From Phycisphaerales bacterium (GTDB lineage Bacteria > Planctomycetota > Phycisphaerae > Phycisphaerales > SM1A02): a stretch of DNA of 64,000 nt. Made by a program: the position numbers and the translations under genes. Positions 7,970 through 18,421 of this stretch are shown in pieces (the first letter of the stretch is position 1; each line of letters starts with the position of its first letter). The notes under the pieces were generated by a model. It made no database searches. It was given only the letters and a program-made list of their open reading frames with translations, and was not told where the DNA came from. The stretch covers positions 48,644 through 112,643 of the forward strand of contig JABABM010000004.1 of assembly GCA_014238205.1 (NCBI GenBank), in the 5' to 3' direction.

Positions 7970-10900
7970 TCAGGGAGCTGTGACGGGATCAAGCCAGGGA
8001 GTTTCTACAACCCGCGGCTCCATTCGGCTTCGTGTCAGTCCGGGGAATACATCCTGCATGGCTGCTACAGACCAGGTGCCGGCCCGAAGGGCTGAAATCG
8101 CCTGGACAGCTGCAAGAGCCCCCGTCAATGTCGTGATCATCGGTACCCGGCAACGAACTGCCATGGCACGGATACAACCCTCGTCGGTATCTCCACCCTT
8201 TCGTGTCGGCGTATTGATGATCAACTGGATCTCGTCATTGGCAAGCTTGTCGAGGATATTTGGACGAGCACCCTCGGAAATCTTCCGGATGAGAGCCGTC
8301 TCCACGCTGTGGCTCTTGAGCAGATCATGTGTCCCAAGCGTCGTATGCACCGTGAATCCCATTGAAACCAGTGCACGTGCGACTTCGATGCAGCCCTCCT
8401 TGTCGGAGTCCCGGACCGAGAGAAAGACATCTCCCTCGATGGGCAATGTCTGGCCAACGGCCATCTTTGCCTTCGCAAGCGCAATCGGAAGCGAACGGTC
8501 GATGCCCATCACTTCACCGGTTGAACGCATCTCAGGCCCGAGGACGACATCGACTCCCGGGAACTTGTCGAATGGGAAGATCGGCTCCTTGACTGCATGG
8601 AATCCCGTGTCGTCACGCTGTTCAACTCCCAGAGAATCAAGTGAACAGCCCATCATGACCTTTGCAGCAATACGAGCCCACGGAATACCCTTGGTCTTTG
8701 CAACGAATGGGACCGTTCGGGATGCACGAGGATTGACCTCGATCACATAGATGGTGTCGTCCTTCACTGCCATCTGGACATTCATGAGCCCGCGAACCTT
8801 CAGGGCGCTGGCAAGTTGCTTCGCATCCTCCTCGATGCGAGCCACGATTGATGGGGGAAGGGAATAGGGGGGGATCGTGCACGAGGAATCTCCCGAGTGG
8901 ACACCCGCCTCCTCAATATGCTCCATCACCCCGCAGATGATGGCTTGTGGCGGCGTGTCGGGAATCACCAACTGGCTGGATGCCGTATCTGCTTCCGGCG
9001 TGAAGTCCGCTACCACATCGACATCCACCTCGACTGCTTCCGACAGGAAGCGGTCGATGAGCACCGGCGCATCGGCAAGTTCCGACACGTCCACGGCCGT
9101 TCGCATGTACCGGGCCAGGGATTCCTCGTCGAAGCAGATCTCCATGCCTCGACCGCCAAGCACGTAACTGGGTCGAACAAGCACGGGATACCCGATATCC
9201 GACGCGATCACCTTGGCTTCCTCCAGTGAATAGGCGATACCGGAGGGTGGCTGCATCAGGCCGAGTTCTTCAAGCATGACCTTGAAACGGTCACGATCCT
9301 CCGCCGCATCGATCGAATCAAGCCCGGTCCCGATGAGGGGCACGTGGGCTGCAGCAAGGCCATGGGCAAGATTCAGCGGCGTCTGGCCACCGAACTGCAC
9401 GATGCACCCAAGTACGTTGCCAGCACGCTGCTCAACCTCGACGCCGCCACCATTGAGACGCTCGATGATGTTCAGCGTGTCTTCGAGGGTCAATGGCTCG
9501 AAGAAGAGAAGGTCGGACGTGTCGTAGTCTGTTGAAACCGTCTCGGGATTCGAGTTGATCATGACGGATTCAAAGCCGACTTCCCTGCAGGCGAAGGATG
9601 CCTGGCAGCAGCAGTAGTCGAACTCGATTCCCTGCCCGATTCGATTCGGACCGCCCCCGAGAATGACGACCTTCTTCGATTCGCTCAGCCGTATTTCGTC
9701 ATCGGAGATGCACTCGCCATCAAGTTCAAACGGTATTTCATAGGTCGAGTAGTAGTAGGGAGTCAGGGCCTCGAACTCCGCGGCGCAGGTATCCACGAGC
9801 TTGTAGACCGGCTCGATTCCAAGTGACTTCCGGAAATCGCGAACCGCCAGGATCGTCTCCGTCCGGATCGACCCGAGGTAGATCTGCGCCAGTTGTGGAT
9901 CGGAATATCCAAGCTGCTTCGCCCTTGCAAGGACATCAGGCGGGACATCTTCAAGACGCGTGTAGGCCAGCAGCTTGTCCTCGAACTCGACAAGCTGCTT
10001 GAACTGGTCCAGGAACCAGGGATCGATGCCGGTCAGATCATGGATTCTCCCCTGTGTCCAGCCCGCCTTCATCGCGTAACGGACGTAGTAGAGTCGTCCC
10101 TGGCAAGGCACACTGAGCTTCCTTGAAATCGTCTCTTCCTCGATCGGCCATGCCTCTGCGTTGCCCCTCTGTCCAGCGAGCCAGAGATCATTGGCATCGA
10201 GTCCGAAACCGAATCGCTTGACCTCCATCGAGCGGATGGCCTTCTGCAGGCTTTCCTTGAATGTCCGGCCGATGCTCATGGCTTCACCAACCGACTTCAT
10301 CTGCGTCGTCAGCGTCTCGTCCGCCTCGGGGAACTTCTCGAACGTCCAACGCGGCATCTTCGTCACGACGTAGTCGATCGAGGGCTCGAAGCACGCGGAT
10401 GTCGTCCCCGTTATGTCGTTACGCAACTCATCAAGCGTGTACCCAACAGCCAGTTTTGCGGCGATCCGGGCGATCGGGAAGCCGGTTGCCTTCGAAGCCA
10501 GTGCGGAACTCCGCGATACGCGGGGATTCATCTCGATGACCGTGAAGTCGCCATTTTCAGGGTTGACCGCGAATTGCACGTTGGATCCACCCGTGTCCAC
10601 CCCGACGGCGCGAAGGATCTCGATCGATGCATCTCGAAGTCGCTGGTATTCGCGATCAGTCAGCGTGAGGATCGGAGCAACAGTGATGGAGTCGCCGGTA
10701 TGCACCCCCATCGCATCGATGTTCTCGATGCCGCAGACGACGACGCAGTTGTCATTGCGATCTCGAACAACCTCGAGTTCGTACTCCTTCCATCCAAGAA
10801 CAGATTCATCGATCTGAACCTGGTTGATTCGTGATGCCGAAAGCCCGCGGCGAAGAAGGTCTTCGAACTCCTCGATGTTGTACGCCACTCCACCACCACT

Positions 10901-11443
10901 TCCACCGAGCGTGAATGCCGGACGGAGAATGGCCGGAAGTCCGATCTCCTTGAGAAAAGCGACTCCGTCCTCGACATTCGTAACGGTCTTCGCCTTGGGC
11001 ATCTTCAGTTCCAGGTCCTCGACGATTCTCCGGAACACTTCACGATCCTCCGCTCGCTCGATGATCTCGCGATTGGCCCCGATCATCTGAACGCCGTATT
11101 CCGAAAGCGTTCCATTCTCATCAAGTTCACAGGCGCAGTTGAGCGCGGTCTGCCCGCCAAGGGTGGGCAGCAGCGCATCGATCGGCATGCCATCGCTCTG
11201 CTCTCGTTCCAGAACTCTTCGAACGGCTTCGGGCGTGATTGGTTCGATATACGTCCGGTCCGAGAAATCAGGATCGGTCATGATCGTCGCAGGGTTCGAG
11301 TTCACAAGGACGATGCGATAGCCCTCCTCCTGGAGCGCCTTGCATGCCTGTGTACCTGAATAGTCGAACTCGCAGCCCTGTCCGATCACGATCGGACCCG
11401 AGCCGAGAATGAGAATGGTATTGATGTCGTCTCGCCGCGGCAT
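7970..11443 (-). CDS. carB: Carbamoyl-phosphate synthase large subunit
   Basis: 1157 residues, about 80 longer than E. coli CarB. ATG 11443 ([19 protein letters not shown]) aligns with the family start, so I reject the longer open frame to 11632. The two tandem ATP-grasp halves are clear: [20 protein letters not shown] opens the first and [19 protein letters not shown] the second, with [20 protein letters not shown] and [20 protein letters not shown] as the matching metal/ATP motifs. The C-terminal MGS-like allosteric domain is present (INTPTRKG). The enzyme makes carbamoyl phosphate from bicarbonate, ammonia from CarA and ATP for arginine and pyrimidines. carA is not in the window. Confidence 0.97.
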   Translation of the reverse strand: MPRRDDINTILILGSGPIVIGQGCEFDYSGTQACKALQEEGYRIVLVNSNPATIMTDPDFSDRTYIEPITPEAVRRVLEREQSDGMPIDALLPTLGGQTALNCACELDENGTLSEYGVQMIGANREIIERAEDREVFRRIVEDLELKMPKAKTVTNVEDGVAFLKEIGLPAILRPAFTLGGSGGGVAYNIEEFEDLLRRGLSASRINQVQIDESVLGWKEYELEVVRDRNDNCVVVCGIENIDAMGVHTGDSITVAPILTLTDREYQRLRDASIEILRAVGVDTGGSNVQFAVNPENGDFTVIEMNPRVSRSSALASKATGFPIARIAAKLAVGYTLDELRNDITGTTSACFEPSIDYVVTKMPRWTFEKFPEADETLTTQMKSVGEAMSIGRTFKESLQKAIRSMEVKRFGFGLDANDLWLAGQRGNAEAWPIEEETISRKLSVPCQGRLYYVRYAMKAGWTQGRIHDLTGIDPWFLDQFKQLVEFEDKLLAYTRLEDVPPDVLARAKQLGYSDPQLAQIYLGSIRTETILAVRDFRKSLGIEPVYKLVDTCAAEFEALTPYYYSTYEIPFELDGECISDDEIRLSESKKVVILGGGPNRIGQGIEFDYCCCQASFACREVGFESVMINSNPETVSTDYDTSDLLFFEPLTLEDTLNIIERLNGGGVEVEQRAGNVLGCIVQFGGQTPLNLAHGLAAAHVPLIGTGLDSIDAAEDRDRFKVMLEELGLMQPPSGIAYSLEEAKVIASDIGYPVLVRPSYVLGGRGMEICFDEESLARYMRTAVDVSELADAPVLIDRFLSEAVEVDVDVVADFTPEADTASSQLVIPDTPPQAIICGVMEHIEEAGVHSGDSSCTIPPYSLPPSIVARIEEDAKQLASALKVRGLMNVQMAVKDDTIYVIEVNPRASRTVPFVAKTKGIPWARIAAKVMMGCSLDSLGVEQRDDTGFHAVKEPIFPFDKFPGVDVVLGPEMRSTGEVMGIDRSLPIALAKAKMAVGQTLPIEGDVFLSVRDSDKEGCIEVARALVSMGFTVHTTLGTHDLLKSHSVETALIRKISEGARPNILDKLANDEIQLIINTPTRKGGDTDEGCIRAMAVRCRVPMITTLTGALAAVQAISALRAGTWSVAAMQDVFPGLTRSRMEPRVVETPWLDPVTAP

Positions 11444-11574
11444 GGACCGTCTCAACCCTCGATTCGGAGCATGGTATCCAGCGATACCCCAAGACTGCAA
11501 GGAAGAGTGAGCCTGAAGTGCCGCGTGGTGGACAGTTCCTTGACAGAACCGCACTTCTCGTCGAACCTCCGTGA

Positions 11575-12330
11575 ATGAACTGGCTTGGTTGGGCAGTCCT
11601 TGGCCTTGTGGCCTGGATTGCTCTTTTGACACTCATGTACATGGTCTTCCTCCCCCGTATGGCACGTGGGCCGGCGGGTGACCCTGTTGTCGGGCTTGCC
11701 TGGCGGCTTCTGAAGGTTGCAGTCCGCCTTATTCACCGGCTGAAAGTCACTGGGCTGGAGCATCTGCCAGATACAGACACATATGGACCCCTCGTCGTAG
11801 TCTGCAATCACACCGGATCCATTGATCCGCTGCTGGTGTCCTCCCAGTGCCCCTTCATGATCCGCTGGATGATGGGAGATGACCTCATGTGGGATCGGAT
11901 GAAACCCATCTGGAAACGACTCCAGTTGATCCCGGTTGATCGCACGGGGGAACGGCTTGATGCCCTTCGGGAGGCCCTGCGTACCCTCCGCGATGGCGGG
12001 GCTGTCGGGATCTTTCCAGAAGGGCGAATTACCCTCCCCAGGGGTGAAATCCGTCCATTCTTCGATGGTGTCGGCGCCCTCATAGCCCGGAGCAAGGCCG
12101 ACACCCTCCTGGTCTGGATTGAAGGCACCCCCGAGACCAACCACGTTCTCCCATCCCTCCTGGGCCTGAGCCATGCCAAGGTGCATTTCATCGACCGTAT
12201 TCCGTACGACGGAGAACGGGATCCACGGGTGATCACGGATCGCTTGCGACAACGAATCATCGAAGCCAGCGGCTGGAAGCCCAATGAAGAAACGCTTCCC
12301 CTGGAACTTCCAGAGCATGGACCGTTCTGA
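11575..12330 (+). CDS. 1-acylglycerol-3-phosphate O-acyltransferase family protein
   Basis: 251 residues. An N-terminal membrane helix ([23 protein letters not shown]) is followed by a PlsC-type domain. The catalytic HX4D box is NHTGSIDP at about residues 79-86 and the phosphate-binding block is FPEGRI. The family transfers an acyl chain to lysophosphatidate or related lysolipids at the inner membrane. The product of this copy could be phosphatidate or another glycerolipid; a second homologue is at 62564-63334. It is transcribed away from carB, with a 131-base shared upstream region, and lies 28 bases before ruvA. Confidence 0.87.
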   Translation: MNWLGWAVLGLVAWIALLTLMYMVFLPRMARGPAGDPVVGLAWRLLKVAVRLIHRLKVTGLEHLPDTDTYGPLVVVCNHTGSIDPLLVSSQCPFMIRWMMGDDLMWDRMKPIWKRLQLIPVDRTGERLDALREALRTLRDGGAVGIFPEGRITLPRGEIRPFFDGVGALIARSKADTLLVWIEGTPETNHVLPSLLGLSHAKVHFIDRIPYDGERDPRVITDRLRQRIIEASGWKPNEETLPLELPEHGPF

Positions 12331-12358
12331 GTTCGACCGCGCCTGCTAGACTGCTTGC

Positions 12359-12994
12359 ATGATCAGCAGGATCAACGGCACCCTGGTCAGGACGACCGAA
12401 GACGGGCGAGCCCTGTTGCGATGCGACGCCATCACGTACGAGGTGCTCGTTCCTGCTGCTGATGTCCATGCTTTGGCCGGTCGCGAGGGAGATCCGGTCG
12501 AGTTCCAGACGCTTCACTACCTGGAAAGCCATGGGCAGGGAGCCACGATGCTTCCACGACTTGTCGGCTTTGCCTCGGAAAGTGACAGGGCGTTTTTCGA
12601 GCTCTTTACGACTGTCAAGAACATCGGCTACCGAAAGGCCCTTCGAGCCCTGCAACTGCCCTTCGCGGAAATTGCCGACGCCATCGTGTCACGTGACGTC
12701 GTACGGCTGACAGCCCTGCCGGAGATCGGCAAGCGAACTGCAGAAACGATCATTGCCGAACTGTCGGGGAAGGTTGACGGCTTCGTAATGGGAACTGCCG
12801 GGTACACCGGGGTCTCCCTCAGCGAACACCTGCGACCAATCGCCACGGATACCATCACGATGCTCACCTCGCTTGGAGAATCAGCCTCGGAAGCGAGGCG
12901 ACTTGTTGAACATGCCGCTTCAACGAACCCGGATGTGGAGACACCTGAAGATCTCCTGGCTGCTGTCTATCGCCTCAAGGAGACGGTTGCATGA
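12359..12994 (+). CDS. ruvA: Holliday junction branch migration protein RuvA
   Basis: 211 residues, close to the usual 190-205. The N-terminal OB fold begins MISRINGTLV. The helix-hairpin-helix region is in the middle (FTTVKNIGYRKALRAL and ALPEIGKRTAETIIAEL), and the C-terminal three-helix domain that contacts RuvB ends in EDLLAAVYRLKETVA. RuvA tetramers bind the four-way junction and load RuvB. Neither ruvB nor ruvC is adjacent, which differs from the common ruvCAB order. The stop overlaps the start of manC by four bases (ATGA). Confidence 0.94.
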   Translation: MISRINGTLVRTTEDGRALLRCDAITYEVLVPAADVHALAGREGDPVEFQTLHYLESHGQGATMLPRLVGFASESDRAFFELFTTVKNIGYRKALRALQLPFAEIADAIVSRDVVRLTALPEIGKRTAETIIAELSGKVDGFVMGTAGYTGVSLSEHLRPIATDTITMLTSLGESASEARRLVEHAASTNPDVETPEDLLAAVYRLKETVA

Positions 12995-14073
12995 GCCGCT
13001 GGGCCATGATCATGGCTGGCGGCGCTGGTACGCGCCTCTGGCCCATGAGCCGCCGGGAGCAGCCCAAGCAGTTGATCCCGTTCATCAACGGCCATTCGCT
13101 GCTTGAAGTTGCCGCTGGGCGACTGGAAGGCGTTGTCGATTCCCAACGACAACTCATCTGTACCGGGCAGGGCCACCTTCCAGCTGTTCGTGCTCGCCTT
13201 CCTCAGTTCAGCGAAGATCGCCTCCTGGGCGAACCCTGCGGGCGTGACACTCTCAATGCCGTGGGATTGACCGCCGCGGTGCTACACCGGCGTGATCCGG
13301 ATGCGGTCTTCGCCGTATTGACTGCTGATCACATCATTGAACCCCAGGACGAGTTCGCACGCTGCCTGGCATTGGCCTTCGACCTCGCCGAGAACGACCC
13401 TTCCAGGCTGGTTACCTTCGGAATCACCCCGACCCATCCTGCCACGGGCTACGGCTATGTCCAGCTCGGTGATGGGATCGAGGGATTTGACGGGGCACAT
13501 TGCACGGGTCGATTCGTCGAGAAACCTGATGAAGCAACCGCCGCCTCCTACCTGGAAAGCGGCGACTTCGCCTGGAACAGCGGCATGTTCGTCTTCTCCG
13601 CCTCGACCGTGCTGGAGGCAATCGGACGCTTTCAGCCTGAAGCGGGTGCCGGGCTGACCCGCATCGCCGATGCCTGGGATGGTGATGAGCAGGACACGGT
13701 GCTCAACGAGATCTACCCTACTCTTCCACGAACAAGCGTCGACTACGGCTTGATGGAACCGGCGTCGGCAGATGATGATTACCAGGTCTGTACCATTCCC
13801 ATGGAGGTTGATTGGATGGATATCGGCAGCTGGCCAAGCTATGGCGAAACTCTCGAAGGCGATGAGCAGGGCAACCGATCGAATGGTCCTGCCGTCCACC
13901 TTGAATCATCGAACATGCTCGCAGTCACCGAGAATCCGGATCACCTGATTGCAACAATCGGGTGTGACGACCTGGTCATCGTGCATACCGACTCCGTGAC
14001 GCTCGTATGTCCTCGCGACAGGGCACAGGACGTCAAGGCGCTGGTTGATGCCGTTGAGGAGGAACGGCGCTGA
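12991..14073 (+). CDS. manC: Mannose-1-phosphate guanylyltransferase
   Basis: 360 residues, consistent with a single-domain GDP-mannose pyrophosphorylase without the C-terminal isomerase domain. The nucleotide-binding motif AGGAGTRLWPMSR, followed by EQPKQL, is at residues 8-25; FVEKPD and the WNSGMFVF block follow. It joins mannose-1-phosphate and GTP into GDP-mannose, a donor for polysaccharides and for making other GDP-sugars. It overlaps ruvA by four bases and is followed closely by ruvX, so it is part of a four-gene transcription unit with no obvious shared pathway. Confidence 0.93.
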   Translation: MSRWAMIMAGGAGTRLWPMSRREQPKQLIPFINGHSLLEVAAGRLEGVVDSQRQLICTGQGHLPAVRARLPQFSEDRLLGEPCGRDTLNAVGLTAAVLHRRDPDAVFAVLTADHIIEPQDEFARCLALAFDLAENDPSRLVTFGITPTHPATGYGYVQLGDGIEGFDGAHCTGRFVEKPDEATAASYLESGDFAWNSGMFVFSASTVLEAIGRFQPEAGAGLTRIADAWDGDEQDTVLNEIYPTLPRTSVDYGLMEPASADDDYQVCTIPMEVDWMDIGSWPSYGETLEGDEQGNRSNGPAVHLESSNMLAVTENPDHLIATIGCDDLVIVHTDSVTLVCPRDRAQDVKALVDAVEEERR

Positions 14074-14074
14074 C

Positions 14075-14476
14075 GTGCGCTACCTCGCCCTGGATCTTGG
14101 AACGAAGCGAACCGGCGTCGCTGTCGGTGATGACGAGACCGGCAGCGCCATGCCGGTCGCCGTCGTGAACACTCCCGATGAAGCTGCGCTGCTCGCCGCT
14201 GTCACGACGCAGATCGAGGAGCACGGACCCGATGCGATCATCGTGGGCCTCCCGCTGAACATGGACGGCACCGAGGGGAAACCAGCCCTGGACACTCGTG
14301 CTCTTGCCGATCGCATTGCAGCACACACCACGCTCCCGGTGCACGTCCAGGACGAACGGTTGACCTCGGATGCCGCGAGACGGAAGTTGGCGGAGACCGG
14401 ACCACTTCGTGGCCGACGTGACGACGCGATCGCCGCGGCGATCATCCTCGAGGAGTACCTCGGCGGTCGATCATGA
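14075..14476 (+). CDS. ruvX: RuvX/YqgF family RNase H-fold nuclease
   Basis: 133 residues, the normal size. GTG 14075 is chosen because VRYLALDLGTKRTGVAVGDD aligns with the family start, and GAGGAGGA lies about 12 bases upstream; the open frame could begin earlier at TTG 14045. Conserved elements are LDLGTKR.GVA, IIVGLPLNMDG, VQDERLTS and the C-terminal DDAIAAAIILEEYL carrying the second acidic pair. Family members resolve junctions or process the 5' end of pre-16S rRNA. It overlaps the following ABC-F gene by four bases. Confidence 0.92.
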   Translation: MRYLALDLGTKRTGVAVGDDETGSAMPVAVVNTPDEAALLAAVTTQIEEHGPDAIIVGLPLNMDGTEGKPALDTRALADRIAAHTTLPVHVQDERLTSDAARRKLAETGPLRGRRDDAIAAAIILEEYLGGRS

Positions 14477-16302
14477 GCACGCTTCTTTCCGCACGAGACC
14501 TGTCAAAGTCCTACCCGGCGAATCTTCTCTTCGAGCATGTGGCACTCCACGTCGAAGAAGGAGACCGCATTGGACTCATTGGTCCAAATGGAGCCGGCAA
14601 GTCGACCCTGCTGAAGATCCTTGCAGGCATGGAGCAGGAAGATGAAGGCGAAATTACGCGGCGGCGAAGCCTGAATGTGTCCTATGTACGTCAGGATGAC
14701 CAGTTCAAGGACGATGCCACTCCATTGTCGGCGGTCGTGGACCAGTTGAAGACCGATGATGACGATCGCATCGACAGTGAAACACGTGCCTCCATCACGC
14801 TTTCGAAACTCGGATTTGAAAACTTCCATCGACCCGTCACCACGCTCTCGGGGGGGTGGCGCAAGCGACTTACCCTTGCATGCGCCCTGACCCGGGATCC
14901 TGACGTGCTCCTGCTTGATGAGCCGACGAACCACCTCGACCTGGAAGGCGTGCTGTGGTTGGAGCGATTCGTCCAGCAGGCTCCAATGGCCATGCTGTTC
15001 GTGACTCACGATCGAATGTTTCTTGAGAACACGGCCAGCCGCATCATCGAGCTCTCACCTGCCTACCCTGATGGAACCTTCAAGGCAGAGGGCGACTACA
15101 CCGAGTTCCTTCGTCGCAAGGATGCCTTCCTTGATGCACAGGTCGCAGCCGAGTCGGCCCTTGCCAACAAGGTTCGACGTGACACCGCCTGGCTCCGCCA
15201 GGGGATCCAGGGCCGACAGACCCGGAACAAGACCCAGGTGGAAGCCGCTGCACAGCGACGGGAGGAGTTGAAGCAGACCAAGACACGGAACGAGGCTCCC
15301 TCGAAGACCACGAACATCGAGTTCCAGGCCACGGAACGTAAAACGAAGAAACTCCTTGCCCTGCACAGCGTGTCCAAAACAATGGGCGACAAGCTGCTCT
15401 TCGAATCAGTGGACATCGTGCTCACGCCCGGACAGCGACTGGGACTCCTTGGTGTCAATGGATCTGGAAAGACGACCCTGCTTCGCCTGATGAGCGGAGA
15501 ACTGGAGCCGGACTCGGGAACCATCAAGCAGGCTCCGGAACTGCGAATCGTCACCTTCAGCCAGCACCGTGGCGCACTGGTCCACTCCCAGACGTTGCAG
15601 GAAGCCCTGTGTCCCGTAGGCGACATGGTCGACTACCGGGGAAAGATGATCCATGTCACCGGTTGGGCGAAACGCTTTCTCTTCGAACCGGAACAACTGG
15701 CCACCTTCGTCGGCAATCTCTCGGGAGGAGAACAGGCCCGGGTACTCATCGCAAACCTGATGCTCCAACCGGCCGACCTGCTCCTGCTTGATGAACCCAC
15801 GAATGATCTTGACATTCCTTCGCTGGAGGTACTGGAACAGGCACTGCTGGAGTTTCCAGGAGCGATCGTCCTGGTGACCCACGACCGGTTCATGCTTGAT
15901 CGGCTTGCAACTGAATACATCGGTCTCGACGACTCGGGAGGAGCGAAGGCCTTCCAGACCTACGAACAATGGAATACCGCACGCCGAAAGGCCGCAACTG
16001 CAGCGAAGCGGGAGGCTGGAGCAGCGAAGGTGAAGACCTCGCAGCCCCGGAAACGAACCGGGCCACGGAAACTCAGTTGGAAGGAACAAAAGGAATACGA
16101 GGCGATGGAAGAGGTGATCCTCGATGCAGAGGCCCAGGTCGAACTCCTGGAAGCCCAGGCAGCGGATCCAGCCCTGCTGGCGAATCATGTCAAGGCGACA
16201 GAGACCTACAAGGCGCTTTCAGATACGCAGGAGCGCGTCAAGGAACTCTACGCTCGCTGGGCCATGCTCGAAAGGATCGACAAGGGAATGGAAGAGAACT
16301 GA
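14473..16302 (+). CDS. ABC-F family ATPase (Uup-like)
   Basis: 609 residues with two ABC domains and no membrane segment, so it is not a transporter. Walker A motifs are GPNGAGKST (about residue 37) and GVNGSGKTT (about 327); signatures are LSGGWRKRL and LSGGEQARV; Walker B motifs are LLLDEPTNHLD and LLLDEPTNDLD. Between the domains is the charged linker (RRDTAWLRQGIQGRQTRNK), and the C-terminus has a basic segment and a coiled coil (about 520-605), as in Uup and its relatives. ABC-F proteins act on the ribosome E site. The subfamily, and so the role, cannot be fixed by eye. Confidence 0.92.
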   Translation: MSTLLSARDLSKSYPANLLFEHVALHVEEGDRIGLIGPNGAGKSTLLKILAGMEQEDEGEITRRRSLNVSYVRQDDQFKDDATPLSAVVDQLKTDDDDRIDSETRASITLSKLGFENFHRPVTTLSGGWRKRLTLACALTRDPDVLLLDEPTNHLDLEGVLWLERFVQQAPMAMLFVTHDRMFLENTASRIIELSPAYPDGTFKAEGDYTEFLRRKDAFLDAQVAAESALANKVRRDTAWLRQGIQGRQTRNKTQVEAAAQRREELKQTKTRNEAPSKTTNIEFQATERKTKKLLALHSVSKTMGDKLLFESVDIVLTPGQRLGLLGVNGSGKTTLLRLMSGELEPDSGTIKQAPELRIVTFSQHRGALVHSQTLQEALCPVGDMVDYRGKMIHVTGWAKRFLFEPEQLATFVGNLSGGEQARVLIANLMLQPADLLLLDEPTNDLDIPSLEVLEQALLEFPGAIVLVTHDRFMLDRLATEYIGLDDSGGAKAFQTYEQWNTARRKAATAAKREAGAAKVKTSQPRKRTGPRKLSWKEQKEYEAMEEVILDAEAQVELLEAQAADPALLANHVKATETYKALSDTQERVKELYARWAMLERIDKGMEEN

Positions 16303-16315
16303 GCGGGAAATGAAC

Positions 16316-16984
16316 TCAGTCCGGCCAGGGCTTCATCTCATCCTCGGGCGTCGTCGGAGAAAGGTACCACTTCGTCAAACCCGAACGGGACTGGATTCCC
16401 TTGACTGGAAGAGCAGCTTCACCGGCATCCTCCAGGGAATGGAGCATCGCCTGTACTTCACTGCCCATCGCAACAAGCGCAAGAAAGGTCGACTGGTTGA
16501 TGGTGGCCACTGGCACGCACGTATCTTCACCACCGGGCGTCGGCAGGAGGCCACCGATTCGGCCGTCAGCTCCAACGTCGAGCAACGTGTAATCGAAACC
16601 AGTTGCGTTCATCGAGGCGGGAGTTGGATGCAGGTTGGCTTCACCGATGCCTGAATGTGGTATGAGCGTATCGCAGAGCCGCTGGAATCGGACACCTGCA
16701 TTCGTGTCATCAAGCAGCCAGCAATGCGTTTTCTCCCATGGAAAACTCCTCATGTCCGGGTCGTACATGAGACGTTCCATGAATCGCTCGATGCTGCGAC
16801 TCCCGCAGACTGCCAGGTTGAACTCCTTGCCCAGGTGAACATGCTGCTCGGCGGCAAGGAACAGTTCTGCTGCGACCAGGTCGAAGAGTTCATCCGCATT
16901 CCCTCGAATTTCAACCTCTCCCGGCAGGGCCGGCGGAGCGGACATGGCCGATTCTTCGATGTCATAGGGCTCATTCGTTGTCAT
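16316..16984 (-). CDS. 6-phosphogluconolactonase/NagB-superfamily protein with altered active-site motif
   Basis: 222 residues. ATG 16984 has AGAGGA 7 bases upstream. The length and layout match 6-phosphogluconolactonase: NLAVCGSRSIERFMERL resembles the family's 'LaLsGGstp..ly..L', FPWEKTHCWLLDD its 'W..v..f..DER', and LLDVGADGRIGGLLPTPG its 'G.G.DGH.ASLFPg'. In the last two blocks the usual DER is DDT and the catalytic His of DGHTAS is Arg (DGRIGG). Lactonase activity is therefore doubtful; a related sugar-phosphate role or a binding function is possible. It converges on the ABC-F gene with a 13-base gap. Confidence 0.62.
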   Translation of the reverse strand: MTTNEPYDIEESAMSAPPALPGEVEIRGNADELFDLVAAELFLAAEQHVHLGKEFNLAVCGSRSIERFMERLMYDPDMRSFPWEKTHCWLLDDTNAGVRFQRLCDTLIPHSGIGEANLHPTPASMNATGFDYTLLDVGADGRIGGLLPTPGGEDTCVPVATINQSTFLALVAMGSEVQAMLHSLEDAGEAALPVKGIQSRSGLTKWYLSPTTPEDEMKPWPD

Positions 16985-17047
16985 GGCACTGTCCTCTTTC
17001 CCGCCGCTGAGCATCAATGATTCTCTCCCAGAAGGTAGGATTATGCC

Positions 17048-18421
17048 ATGGACAGGACTTTCGCTCTCATTTTCTGCCTCGGACTCTGCCTGCTGATTGC
17101 AGCATCGCCCGCAGGCGATGAAAAGTCAGGCACACGGCCATGGCTCATCGAGCCCGTGGGCCCACTTGACCCACGCATCGACCCGCAGCCAATCACCGAG
17201 GGAGACCTCCCACCACTGCCCGATGCCATCGTGCAGCCCATGCCACCGAGTTTCAGGATTGCAGATTCGGCCGATGAGGCCGCCCTCTCCGAGGAAAGCT
17301 GGATCAAGGCCATGCATGCCATTGATCGTGGACTTGAACACCTTCGTCGCCGCCAAGGCGAGGACGGAACCTGGATGCAGGGCCTTGGCGCAAGCCCCAC
17401 CGATCAACCCGGGAACGCATCGCCAGTCGCGCTGGCAACCACCTCCATGGCGGTTCAGGCATTTGCCCAGCGTGGACATGACCTGGACCAGGATGCCAAC
17501 ATGCAAACAGCAGTCACGGCACTCCTCTCGGCACGGGCCGAGGATGGAACCATCGATGCGGGGGCCTTGTCCAACTATGTTTCCGCAGCGATGGTCAGCG
17601 GGATTGCCAGCCTGGATGACGATCGATTCCGTGACGCGATCCAGGAAGGGATTGCTTCGCTTGCCGAACATCAATGGGACCAGGAAGAAGGCATCGGCAC
17701 TCGTGCGGACTGGTTCGGCGGCGCCGGGTATGGATCACGAGGACGACCGGATCTGTCCAACACCCAGGCCATGCTCCAGGCCATGCACGATTCCGGCATG
17801 AGTCCTGATGACCCTGCCTTCCAGAAAGCCGTTGTCTTTCTTTCCCGCACCCAGAACCTTGAGTCGGTGAATGATGCTGCCTGGGCAGCGAATGATGGTG
17901 GCTTCGTCTACACCCCCGCCAACGGCGGGGAATCGATGGCTTCCGAGTACGCCGGTGAAGGTCGTCATGGTGAACTCCTGCAGGCAGGCAGCCCTCGCAG
18001 CCTTCGCAGTTACGGATCCATGACCTACGCGGGCTTCAAGAGCCTGATTCACGCGGGACTCACGGCTGATGACCCCCGGGTGCAGGCCGCCTACAACTGG
18101 CTCCGAGCCAACTACAGCTTCGAATCCAATCCCGGTGTCGGCCAGCAGGGGCTCTACTACTACTACCTTGCCATGGCCAGGGCACTGCGAGCTGCCCAGC
18201 AGCCGATCATCACAGACACCGAGGGTGTCGCCCATGACTGGCGGCAGGAACTTGTTGACGCCATCGTGTCACGGCAGCAGGCTGACGGCTCCTGGGTCAA
18301 CAGCGAAGAACGATGGATGGAAGGGCATGATGAACTGGTCACGGTCTACTCGGTGCTTGCCCTCGAAGAGATACTCAAGCCCGCACCGCTTGCTCGTGCC
18401 CGGCGAACATCCGAACCATGA
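17048..18421 (+). CDS. Secreted prenyltransferase/squalene-oxidase-repeat (alpha/alpha toroid) protein
   Basis: 457 residues with a signal peptide (FALIFCLGLCLLIAASPAG). The mature part repeats the QW-type motif of terpene cyclase and prenyltransferase toroids: LRRRQGEDGTWMQ, LAEHQWDQE, and VSRQQADGSWVNS near the end, with helices between. It lacks an obvious DXDD cyclase motif, so enzymatic cyclisation is not supported. In this group of bacteria such proteins are usually of unknown function; alpha-2-macroglobulin-like or carbohydrate-related binding has been suggested for the fold. Its stop overlaps the next gene by four bases, tying it to the secreted esterase. Confidence 0.72.
   Translation: MDRTFALIFCLGLCLLIAASPAGDEKSGTRPWLIEPVGPLDPRIDPQPITEGDLPPLPDAIVQPMPPSFRIADSADEAALSEESWIKAMHAIDRGLEHLRRRQGEDGTWMQGLGASPTDQPGNASPVALATTSMAVQAFAQRGHDLDQDANMQTAVTALLSARAEDGTIDAGALSNYVSAAMVSGIASLDDDRFRDAIQEGIASLAEHQWDQEEGIGTRADWFGGAGYGSRGRPDLSNTQAMLQAMHDSGMSPDDPAFQKAVVFLSRTQNLESVNDAAWAANDGGFVYTPANGGESMASEYAGEGRHGELLQAGSPRSLRSYGSMTYAGFKSLIHAGLTADDPRVQAAYNWLRANYSFESNPGVGQQGLYYYYLAMARALRAAQQPIITDTEGVAHDWRQELVDAIVSRQQADGSWVNSEERWMEGHDELVTVYSVLALEEILKPAPLARARRTSEP

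Noticed and set aside
11444..11632. N-terminal extension of carB by 63 codons
   Set aside because: The family start [16 protein letters not shown] matches other CarB proteins. The extension overlaps the divergent acyltransferase gene.
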